DNA of 64,000 bases, from positions 196,018-260,017 of the forward strand of contig CAVWUA010000009.1 of the NCBI GenBank assembly GCA_963758025.1, written 5' to 3'. Every line of letters begins with the position of its first letter. Position 1 is the stretch's first letter. This stretch comes from CAVWUA01 sp963758025 (lineage in GTDB: Bacteria > Planctomycetota > Planctomycetia > Isosphaerales > Isosphaeraceae). The notes beneath the pieces are model-generated. The model was given only the letters and a program-made list of their open reading frames with translations. It was not told the origin of the DNA and ran no database searches. Of this stretch, positions 50,336 through 57,135 are shown in pieces. The translations under genes were made by a program, and so were the position numbers.

Positions 50336-50533
50336 GGGATTTACCGGCGTCTTGTGCTTCGCCTTTGATCGCTTGACAAACTCGCGGAACCGCATGACGA
50401 AGTCCGCGCACATCAGGCCAGTACCGACCGCGATCAGGATGCGACTCAAGGCGTACACATCCGTGGTGTCCGTGCCGCTGGCAATAAGGATACACGCCGC
50501 ATTGATCAGTATCGCACCCGCGATCGCAAGCAT
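50330..50533 (-). CDS. Small membrane protein, probable gene cassette
   Basis: Protein of 67 residues with two hydrophobic helices (MLAIAGAILINAACILIASG and ALSRILIAVGTGLMCADFVM) and a basic Lys/Arg-rich C-terminus (FREFVKRSKAKHKTPVNPA). GGAGAGG lies about three bases before the ATG at 50531-50533; a GTG at 50551 is an alternative. The TAA stop is formed by the GCCTAAC core of the attC-like remnant, and another attC-like site (50550-50648) lies just upstream, so this looks like a complete gene cassette. No family recognised. Confidence 0.65.
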   Translation of the reverse strand: MLAIAGAILINAACILIASGTDTTDVYALSRILIAVGTGLMCADFVMRFREFVKRSKAKHKTPVNPA

Positions 50534-50549
50534 CTGCCTCTCCTCCGAC

Positions 50550-50648
50550 ACCTAGCGCCCAAGCTGTGCGGACCACCCCGCCCGAGCGACCTTCGACTCT
50601 ACCAGAACTCGCCGCGGCGGGGTGGGCCGCTGCAGCGTGAGATTAGGC
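50550..50648 (-). other. attC-like recombination site (attC C)
   Basis: 99 bases. On the minus strand it runs from GCCTAAT to GCTAGGT and folds with GCTGCAGCGGCCCACCCCGCC against GGCGGGGTGG.CCGCA.AGC, the layout of an integron attC (outer core sites, imperfect inner arms with unpaired bases). The outer cores deviate by one or two bases from the RYYYAAC/GTTRRRY consensus. The stop codon of the 22-codon frame sits in its first core. Confidence 0.65.
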
Positions 50649-50711
50649 AGTCCCCCGCGGCCGGCACCAGAAGAGAATGACAGCGGCGATGAGCCCCAGA
50701 CCGAATGCCAT
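50643..50711 (-). CDS. Tiny membrane peptide in a mini-cassette
   Basis: A 22-residue frame: MAFGLGLIAAVILFWCRPRG, then Thr-Ala, ending in the GCCTAAT core of the attC-like site. The peptide is one hydrophobic helix with a basic end, so it could insert in the membrane. ATCGGG just upstream is not a convincing ribosome binding site. Its stop-in-attC arrangement is the same as in the two larger cassettes. Expression is unproven and it may be only the leftover end of a disrupted gene. Confidence 0.35.
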   Translation of the reverse strand: MAFGLGLIAAVILFWCRPRGTA

Positions 50712-50724
50712 CCCGATCAGTGAT

Positions 50725-50792
50725 GTAGGCTGGGTCGAGACCCAGCTTCAACGTTCGTCGCCGCCCAATGGCTGGGTCTCGACCCAGCCTAC
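50725..50792. repeat. REP-like palindromic doublet inside the mini-cassette
   Basis: GTAGGCTGGGTCGAGACCCAGC (each arm itself a hairpin) at 50725-50746 is repeated inverted at 50771-50792. Similar GGCTGGGxTC hairpins occur at 23338 and 56255-56333. It overlaps the outer end of the attC-like site at 50787. Confidence 0.8.
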
Positions 50793-50854
50793 GTCGCTGC
50801 CACGGCCCGTAGATGGTGCGCTCTGGACAGGAGAGGCCATGAGAGCGGTTAGGC
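50787..50854 (-). other. attC-like recombination site (attC B)
   Basis: On the minus strand GCCTAAC (50854-50848) begins the site and CGTAGGC ends it, one T short of the GTTAGGC consensus. The inner arms CGCTCTCATGGCC and GGCCGTGGCAGCG pair with three mismatches. The stop codon of the SMI1/KNR4 gene lies in the first core. About 57 bases recur at 50279-50335. Confidence 0.6.
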
Positions 50855-51373
50855 GGAGGCACCCTCCCCAGCCAGCCATGCTTCCAGGCGTTCGACGAGC
50901 GATGCTGCCACCGGTTTCAGGGATTCGATGACCGGGCGCTCCCAATCACAGTCGCCGCCGTCGAACATAGCGACGGCATGTGGAGGATGCGAGAAATCAA
51001 CACATTCTATGTACAGGCAACCCCCGCCGATCAGCGGCACGAGGCCGCACGGCCACTGGAACGCCGGGTATTCGGGTTGTGATCCGGAATACTGCTCATA
51101 CAAGACGACGATGTCCGACGCTCCGGGTGTCGGCGGGATGGTCGGCACACCCTCCAACCCGTAGTTCGGCCCGAAACCGCCATTGCCGACCTCGGTGTAG
51201 AGCCTGCGGAGCAGCAGCGGGATCGGGAAACTCAATGCCTCCTCGGCCGCATCGACCTCCGCTAGCGTGGCGGGCGGACGGATCGTCGGAGTCGGCTCGA
51301 CCCAAGTGGCCGCATCGACCGCACGCAAGGGATCGGCGACCCGTACCTTGATGCGTTCGATGAGCGACTCCAT
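50849..51373 (-). CDS. SMI1/KNR4 (SUKH)-family protein, probable gene cassette
   Basis: Cytoplasmic protein of 174 residues with the SUKH fold. Characteristic parts are TIRPPATLAEVDAAEEALSF, PIPLLLRRLYTEVGNGGFGP (the family's LPxxLRxLYxxxNGG signature) and GLVPLIGGGCLYIECVDFSH. SUKH proteins commonly act as immunity proteins against contact-dependent or polymorphic nuclease toxins, and also occur as stand-alone proteins. The ATG at 51371-51373 lies 17 bases after an excellent attC site, and the TAA stop is part of the next attC-like core, the classic organisation of an integron gene cassette. No toxin gene is adjacent. Confidence 0.8.
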   Translation of the reverse strand: MESLIERIKVRVADPLRAVDAATWVEPTPTIRPPATLAEVDAAEEALSFPIPLLLRRLYTEVGNGGFGPNYGLEGVPTIPPTPGASDIVVLYEQYSGSQPEYPAFQWPCGLVPLIGGGCLYIECVDFSHPPHAVAMFDGGDCDWERPVIESLKPVAASLVERLEAWLAGEGASA

Positions 51374-51389
51374 CCGGGTATCCCCCGCC

Positions 51390-51447
51390 GCCTAACGTGG
51401 GAATTCAGCGGCCGGCGAAGCCGGACCGCTGCAATGAGATGTTAGGC
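51390..51447 (-). other. attC recombination site (attC A)
   Basis: 58 bases with perfect outer cores GCCTAAC and GTTAGGC. The inner arms GCAGCGGTCCGGC and GCCGGCCGCTG pair with an unpaired base around the loop TTC. Length, cores, bulge and orientation toward the SMI1 gene fit an integron attC of the common 57-70-base class. This is the best site of the array. Confidence 0.8.
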
Positions 51448-51570
51448 GGGCAGTTTCCCTGGTTCAACGGAAAATATGATTTGACACCGGTTTTTTCCTG
51501 AGAGCGGATAGGCGTCAGATGCCGTAAGAATCGCGATTCATCATTTCGGCAAACTTGGACCAAGAGATCC

Positions 51571-51797
51571 GCGGGTGGCCGGGACAACTTGTTGTCCCGG
51601 CGGCGTAGCCGCAAGAGGACCCAGGTCGGCCTCGGTCAGCAGGACCACCAACGCGGGTGGCCCGGGACAATTGTTGCCCGGCGGCGTAGCCGCAAGAGGA
51701 CCCCGGTCGGCCTCGGTCAGCAGGACCACCAACGCTCTACCCCGCCTCTTGTCGCTGCGCGACCGGGACAACAAGTTGTCCCGGCCACCCCGCGGGC
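51571..51797. repeat. 82-bp tandem repeat plus inverted end, palindromic
   Basis: Two 82-base units (51571-51652 and 51653-51734) start GCGGGTGGCC and contain the palindrome GGGACAA..TTG(TC)CC and the block GGCGGCGTAGCCGCAAGAGG. An inverted partial copy (GACCGGGACAACAAGTTGTC plus CCGGCCACCCCGCGGG, 51761-51796) closes the element. The arrangement resembles a REP cluster or a small non-autonomous mobile element. No protein-coding content. Confidence 0.75.
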
Positions 51798-51917
51798 CTC
51801 GACCGATCGACAGAGTGACGGGTTTCTGGGAGCTCCCTGCTAACCTCCTGAGGCGCAATGAGAGCACCAATGGCTCCCGTTATCAGGAAGGTGTAGTAGC
51901 AGGTTCAAGAACGGGCA

Positions 51918-52454
51918 CTAGCTTCGAGAGAAAATGCCGACCAGAGAGGTGATGACTCCATTATATCCGGGAACGGATGAGCGAGGACTTCGAATGACCC
52001 GTCCGACATACCGGCAAAGGCAGCGAAGGACCCCGGTCTCAACTGCGATTACCAGGGTTATTATTTGCTTGAAAACCGATATATAGTATTGCCGGACGGC
52101 AATGTAAGCTACATAGTTCCATAGGTTCTCAAACCCAAGCTTGACTGACCCATGGGGACATGGCCGACTCTGCAAAATGGGCTGGCACCCATAAATGAGG
52201 CATTTGGTTTGAGTCATCAGCAGCCTCCAGCACGATCGCAGGGAGCGGTTATCAGGACGCGGATCATAACTTGGATTGTAAACATTTACCCTAACATACT
52301 GGAGCGCGTCGATTAACGCTGTATTAAGCCACAGGACCGGTAAGAGCGGGACAGCCTCTTCATCACGCGAGGAGACAAAGAGACTCAGAGAAACCATGTC
52401 CTCAAGAAACTGTCTTGTCATCCCCCTATGAAGGATGCCAGAGGTGCCGGCCAT
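51918..52454 (-). CDS. Hypothetical protein in a low-GC patch
   Basis: Open frame of 178 codons beginning MAGTSGILHRGMTRQFLEDM. The region 51900-52450 is visibly less GC-rich than the rest of the window, and codon use differs from neighbours, as expected for a captured cassette gene. Two hydrophobic stretches (AVPLLPVLWLNTALIDAL and YYISVFKQIITLVIAVETGV) may span the membrane. ACAGGATTCGG precedes the ATG at 52454; an ATG at 52421 is an alternative. No family recognised; possibly a chance frame. Confidence 0.4.
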   Translation of the reverse strand: MAGTSGILHRGMTRQFLEDMVSLSLFVSSRDEEAVPLLPVLWLNTALIDALQYVRVNVYNPSYDPRPDNRSLRSCWRLLMTQTKCLIYGCQPILQSRPCPHGSVKLGFENLWNYVAYIAVRQYYISVFKQIITLVIAVETGVLRCLCRYVGRVIRSPRSSVPGYNGVITSLVGIFSRS

Positions 52455-52578
52455 CCGAATCCTGTCGTGACTTCATCCATGATTCCTCTTAGGCTCCACA
52501 GAAATGACGTAGGGCTGATCGGATCAAGCGAGTCTTCTCGATGTCGGCGGCCGTAACAAGCACATCGACACCTCTGCC

Positions 52579-52585
52579 GCCTAAC
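52579..52585 (-). other. Isolated GTTAGGC core site
   Basis: GTTAGGC on the minus strand, followed by GGCAG, as in attC 3' ends. A GCCTAATC core lies 110 bases further upstream (52696-52703), but the sequence between does not fold as a clear attC. It could be the start of the cassette that carries the low-GC gene, or a chance match. Confidence 0.3.
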
Positions 52586-52734
52586 CAGAATTCGACGAAC
52601 GAAAAATCGTGGAAAAACACGACGGAACAGTCGTATCATCCCACCCGTCTGAATGATTCTCCCGCGAATCTCGTCGGATGGCAAGCGGATACCGGGATTA
52701 GGCGAACCAACGGGGGACGGCGAACATGAGTCGT

Positions 52735-52797
52735 GTAGGGCCCGCCGTGACCATTCCCATTGCGGTGGAAGACGGTCCGCGCGGCGGACCCTACGGG
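52735..52797. repeat. REP-like inverted repeat
   Basis: TAGGGCCCGCCGTGACC near 52738 faces GGTCCGCGCGGCGGACCCTA near 52777; each arm can fold. The 560-base stretch 52700-53262 otherwise holds only biased sequence, including a CGGA microrepeat at about 52904-52919. No credible gene was found there. Confidence 0.55.
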
Positions 52798-53140
52798 GCT
52801 GGTCAGGGGGGTTCCCTTTCTGGGAGTTTCGGATCGTTCCCCGTTCGTTCTCTCGTGAGAACACGAGGGGGGATTTCGGGATCGGCCGCGCCCGACAACC
52901 GGACGGACGGACGGACGGAAGGGCCTGAGATGCCTCCCTCGGGAGATCCCGGCACCCGGTCGGATCGGCGCGGGGCGGGGAGGCCCAGGTCGAACAACGG
53001 AGAGAACTTACGAAAACGGGCCCCGCTCGGATTTCGCGCGATACGGACGCCCCGGCGCAACGAGTTCTAATCATGGACCCGTTCGACCACCTGACTCACG
53101 AACCCGCTGATGCCTTCCGGTTCTCCTTTTCCCGGAGCGT

Positions 53141-53187
53141 GGCCGTCCCGGCCGCCCCGGCATGGCGGCCGGGACGGCCGCGCTCCA
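53141..53187. repeat. REP-like hairpin
   Basis: GGCCGTCCCGGCCGCC and GGCGGCCGGGACGGCC form a 16-base perfect stem around CCGGCAT. It precedes the KSTGPKT-motif gene and is of the same general type as the other palindromes in this window. Confidence 0.7.
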
Positions 53188-53262
53188 GAAACCAGAAGAC
53201 ATCAGCGGGCTCGTGTATGAGAAACAAACAGACAGACAAGACAGAGAGAAGGAGACGCGCCC

Positions 53263-54636
53263 ATGTCCGCGACGAAGCCGACGACCCAGGACGCCCGGAT
53301 CGCCGCCAACCGCGCGAACGCCCGCAAGAGCACCGGGCCGAAGACCGCCGAGGGGAAGGCCCGCGCGCGGCAAAACGCCCGGAAACACGGCCTTCGCGCC
53401 TCGGCCGCCGCGCCGCACGAGGAGGACGCCCGCGCCCTGGCCGAGTGCCTGCCTCGCTGGGTCGCGCATTACCGGCCCGAGGGACCGGCCGCCGAGGCCC
53501 TGGTCGAGCACGCCGCGCTGGCCTCCGTGCGGCTCCGTCGCTGTGCCCGCGAGGAAGCCGCGCGGCTCGCCCTGCGGCAGCGGCACGCGGCGGCCGACGA
53601 CGAGGCGCGGCGGATCGAGGAGCTGGAGCAACTGGTCGAACGGCTCCCGGCCGAGCCGACGGTCGTCGCGCCGCTCCTGCGGCAGCGGCCCGAAGGGTGC
53701 GACTGGATGATCGACCGCTGGCTCGTGCTGGGCGTCTCCCTGCGCGACCGGGGAGAGTGGAGCCTCGCCGAGCTGATCCAGGCCCTGCACCTGCTCGGCC
53801 TCTCCTGCGACCCGCACCGCCGCTGCCTCCGCGCCTTGCGGATCATCGCCTGGCACCTGCTCAGCGGCGGGACGAGCGAGCTGGCCCCGACCGCTGAGGA
53901 GCGGGAGGAGCGGGAGGACAACGAGCCGGGGTCGCCGGCCGCCCGGCACGCGTTCCAGGAGGTCTTCCTCGCGTACGTCAACACCGTCAACACGCTGACC
54001 GCCAACGACACCGGCAAGATCAGCGAGGACGGCGCCCTGCGCAACCTGCGCCGGCTCGTCCGCCGGGAGATCCAGACCTTGCGGGCGTGGAAAGGGGCCC
54101 TCGACCTCCAGCGCGACCGGGACCGCGCCGAGGCCGCCGAGCGTTGCCTGATCGACACCACGCGCGAAGGGACCCTGATCCGCCGCTACGAGACGGCCGC
54201 CGCGCTCGATCTCCACCGCTCGCTCCGCCGGCTCGAAGGTCCGTCCGCCAGCCCCGTCCGCCGCCATCGGGAGCAGAACGCCGGCGCCTCGTCGGGACGC
54301 CCCGAGGCCAGCCACGATCCCCGGCCGCCCCAGAACGTCCCCGACGCCCCTCCGGCGCCTCGTCGGGAGCCGGAGACCCCCGGAGGTGCCGCGCGGAGCC
54401 TCGGAAGCCGGGGCGAACCGCGCCCGGACAAATCCTCAAGTCGTTTCCTCCAAGGAAGTTACGTCCAAAAAACCAAACGAACCCAAACGGCGCGCGCGGT
54501 ATACGCCCCCGCGCCGCGGCCTGACGGCGAAGGTGATCCGGCCGGCCGGCGCAGGCGCGACCCTGGGCGCGCCGCCCGATCGCCGAAGATGCATCCGGCC
54601 GGAACCCCATCAGCGGGCGGGATCGCGCGGACGTGA
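53263..54636 (+). CDS. KSTGPKT-motif protein of unknown function
   Basis: Protein of up to 457 residues. Its N-terminus ARIAANRANARKSTGPKTAE and GKARARQNARKHGLRA is a recognisable motif found in many proteins of planctomycetes and other environmental bacteria, of unknown function. The middle is helical and Leu/Glu/Arg-rich (IEELEQLVERLPAEPTVVAP, DGALRNLRRLVRREIQTLRA). After about residue 350 the sequence is Pro/Arg-rich and disordered, and the true end could be earlier if a frame error is present. The ATG at 53263 follows GGAGACGCGCC. The Arg-rich N-terminus could bind nucleic acid (inference). Confidence 0.65.
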   Translation: MSATKPTTQDARIAANRANARKSTGPKTAEGKARARQNARKHGLRASAAAPHEEDARALAECLPRWVAHYRPEGPAAEALVEHAALASVRLRRCAREEAARLALRQRHAAADDEARRIEELEQLVERLPAEPTVVAPLLRQRPEGCDWMIDRWLVLGVSLRDRGEWSLAELIQALHLLGLSCDPHRRCLRALRIIAWHLLSGGTSELAPTAEEREEREDNEPGSPAARHAFQEVFLAYVNTVNTLTANDTGKISEDGALRNLRRLVRREIQTLRAWKGALDLQRDRDRAEAAERCLIDTTREGTLIRRYETAAALDLHRSLRRLEGPSASPVRRHREQNAGASSGRPEASHDPRPPQNVPDAPPAPRREPETPGGAARSLGSRGEPRPDKSSSRFLQGSYVQKTKRTQTARAVYAPAPRPDGEGDPAGRRRRDPGRAARSPKMHPAGTPSAGGIART

Positions 54637-54726
54637 CTGGGGGGTAGCGATGGCGGGCGTCGTCCGGTAAAACCGGGATCATCACAACCCTTTTGCTTTC
54701 CAGACTTCAGCCAAACGAGCCACGCC

Positions 54727-56216
54727 ATGCGAACCATGCGCTCGCGGGAATCGCCCTCGGCCTGCTCTTGGGCCTGGCGGAACGCCCGGGCCGCCGAGGG
54801 GGCGGATCGTCCGAACCTGGTCCTGATCATCGCCGATGACATGGCCTGGAACGATTGCGGGGCCTATGGCCACCCGAACATCCGCACGCCGAACATCGAC
54901 GCCCTGGCCCGAAGCGGGATGCGGTTCGACCGCGCCTTCCTGACGACCAGCTCGTGCAGCCCCAGCCGCTCCAGCATCATCACCGGCCGCTACCCGCACA
55001 GCACCGACGCCGAGGAGCTGCACTGGCCCTTGCCCGCCGAGCAGGTGACGTTCGTCGAGAAGCTCAAAGGCGACGGCTACTGGACCGCCGCCGCGGGCAA
55101 GTGGCACCTGGGCAACGCCGTCAAGAACCGCTTCAACGTGGTCCACGAGGCGAACCCCGCCGGGTTCCAGCTTCCGACCGGGGCCGATGCCGACCAGGCC
55201 AGGCTCGCCTTCCAGGGGTCCGGCGCGGCCAGGAGCGGCTGCGATCAGTGGGTGCCCACGCTTCGAGAGCGGCCCAAGGACAAGCCCTTCTTCCTCTGGC
55301 TGGCCGCGCTCGACCCGCACCGCGACTACGAGGAAGGGACGATCCCCGAGCCCCACCGGCCCGAGGACGCCGTCATCCCGCCCTATCTGCCCGACACCCC
55401 GGACGTCCGCAAGGACCTGGCGCTCTACTACGACGAGATCGCCCGCCTGGACCACTTCGTCGGCGAGGTCCTGAAGGAGCTGGACCGGCAAGGGGTGGCG
55501 GATCAGACGCTGGTACTCTTCATCAGTGACAATGGCCGCCCCTTCCCGCGCTGCAAGACGACGATCTACGACAGCGGCGTGAAGACCCCCTGGATCGTCC
55601 GCTGGCCCGGCCACGTCGAGGCGGGGAGCCACTGCGAGCGGCTGGTCAGCTCGGTGGACATCGCCCCGACCTTCCTGACCCTGGCCGGCATCCAGCCCGG
55701 CCCCACCATCCAGGGGAAGAACTTCGCCCCCTTGCTGACCGACCCCGAGAAGGGCATTCGCGACCACGCCTTCTCCGAGCGGAACTGGCACGATTACGCC
55801 GCCCACGCCCGCTCCGCGCGTTCGGAACGGTACCGGTACATCCGTAACTTCGACAACCAGTTCCCCCTGACCCCTCCGGCCGACGCCGTGCGCAGCCTCA
55901 CCTTCCAGGCGATGCGTCGTCTGCGGGATGCCGGGAAGCTCTCGCCCGAGCAGACCACCTGCTTCATCCAGCCGCGCCCCGCCGAGGAACTGTACGACAA
56001 CGAGCGCGACCCGTACGAGCTACACAACCTGGCGAACGACCCGGAATACGCCGAGGTCCTCCAGCAGATGCGGCAGGTTCTCACTGACTGGCAGCGCGAG
56101 ACGGACGACCGGCCTCCGAAGACCCTCAGCCCCGACGAATTCGACCGCGAGACGGGCAAGCCCTTACCCAACCGCGAGCGGCCCCGCCCCTCGAAGAAGG
56201 ACGCGATGCCACGTAG
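54727..56216 (+). CDS. Secreted formylglycine-dependent sulfatase, frameshifted at both ends
   Basis: Sulfatase of about 496 residues corrected. The core begins RPNLVLIIADDMAWNDCGAY (metal ligands Asp-Asp). The modification site is SSCSPSRSS, with Cys77 converted to formylglycine, followed by TGRYPH, GKWHLGNAV, FFLWLAALDPHRDYEEG and FISDNGRP. The visible frame has no signal peptide, but adding one G near 54747 and dropping one G near 54780 gives RGIALGLLLGLANARAAEGA, a perfect one. At the 3' end the open frame runs on against the next gene; one missing G near 56200 gives SKKERDAT and a stop at 56214-56216, as in the duplicated copy at 56336-56368. No sulfatase-activating enzyme is nearby. Confidence 0.88.
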
Positions 56217-56368
56217 GAGTTTCGCCAGAATAAACTGTGTGAATTGCCCGGTCTGGGTGGCTGGGGTCTCGTCCGCGAGACCCCGGTGCGACGGCCTCGT
56301 TCCGGGGTCTCGCGGACGAGACCCCAGCCACCCGACGCCCCTCGAAGAAGGAGCGCGATGCCACGTAG
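56185..56368. repeat. Palindromic element flanked by a 32-bp direct duplication
   Basis: CGCCCCTCGAAGAAGGA and GCGATGCCACGTAG occur at 56185-56215 and again at 56336-56368 with a one-base difference. Between them is a 119-base segment with two hairpins in opposite orientation: GGGTGGCTGGGGTCTCG starts the first arm (56255-56286) and the inverted copy is 56302-56333. It looks like an inserted REP doublet that duplicated the sulfatase 3' end. Confidence 0.8.
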
Positions 56369-56387
56369 CCCGATCGGCGGTCTCGGC

Positions 56388-57084
56388 TCAACGCGTCTTC
56401 GTCACCCCGACCTGGCGGCACATCGACAGCAAGCGGGCAGGTCGAGCATTTCGGCGGTGCGCCCCCCGTGCAGACGAACTTGCCGAACGGGACGAGCCGC
56501 TCGTTGATCTCGATCCAGTACCGCTCGGGCAGCTTTTCCCGGAGCGCGGCCATCGTCTTTTCGGGGGTGGACGTCGCCACGTAGCCCCAGCGGTTCGTGA
56601 CCCGGTGGACATGCACATCGACGGCGATCGCCGGACGACCGAATCCGACCGCCAGGGTCAGCGCCGCGATCTTCGGCCCGACGCCCCGGAAGGCCGTCAG
56701 CCCTTCCAGGGTGTCGGGAACCTGCCCACCGTGCTCCTGAACGATCCGCCGCGACAGGACGAGGATGTCCCGCGCCTTCGGCTCGGGGAACGAGGCCCCC
56801 CGGAGCAAGGCGACCAGCTCCGGCTCGTCGAGCCGGGCCATCCGCTCCGGCGTCCGTGCCCGCTCGAACAGCCGCAGGCAAACCGCCATCGTCGTCTCGT
56901 CGCGGGTCCGGGCCGAGATCAGGCTGCCGACCAGTTGCTCGAACGGCGAGCCGTACCCCCGGTCGCGCAGGTCGAACATCGCCGCCTTGGGCCGGTCCGC
57001 CACGGCGGCGCGGAGGCGGCGGAACGCCTCGTCGATGTCGAACGGCTCCTTGCCGCGAGGGCTCGTTTTCGGCTCGCTGTTCAT
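56388..57084 (-). CDS. nth: Endonuclease III (DNA glycosylase/AP lyase), one frameshift
   Basis: Base-excision repair enzyme that removes oxidised pyrimidines. Helix-hairpin-helix and active site are seen in LTAFRGVGPKIAALTLAVGF (Lys) and RPAIAVDVHVHRVTNRWGYV (Asp). The [4Fe-4S] cluster cysteines begin FVCTGGAPPKCSTCP; in the uninterrupted frame the fourth Cys is lost, but dropping one T near 56431 gives CPLLSMCRQVGVTKTR and a stop at 56388, restoring the C-x6-to-8-C-x2-C-x5-C spacing. Corrected length is about 231 residues. A longer frame down to 56164 exists only because of this shift and runs through the repeat. ATG at 57082-57084. Confidence 0.92.
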
Positions 57085-57135
57085 GAATTCGCCCGGTTCT
57101 CCGATGGTCCGGAGACAAGCCCCGGGAACCTCGAC

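Noticed and set aside
51571..51734. Possible CRISPR-like repeat pair
   Set aside because: Only two 82-base head-to-tail copies that are similar along their full length; palindromic repeat element fits better.
52579..52703. A fifth full attC site
   Set aside because: Core-like GCCTAAT and GTTAGGC are present 110 bases apart, but the inner sequence shows no convincing paired arms, so only the half-site is reported.
52726..53070. Plus-strand frame of 114 codons
   Set aside because: Composition is Gly/Arg/Pro-biased and follows the palindrome and microrepeat; no start signal or domain.
52418..53074. Minus-strand frame of 218 codons over the gap before the KSTGPKT gene
   Set aside because: Arg/Pro/Ser-rich, crosses REP-like palindromes and a CGGA microrepeat, and overlaps the start of the low-GC frame; no recognisable protein features.
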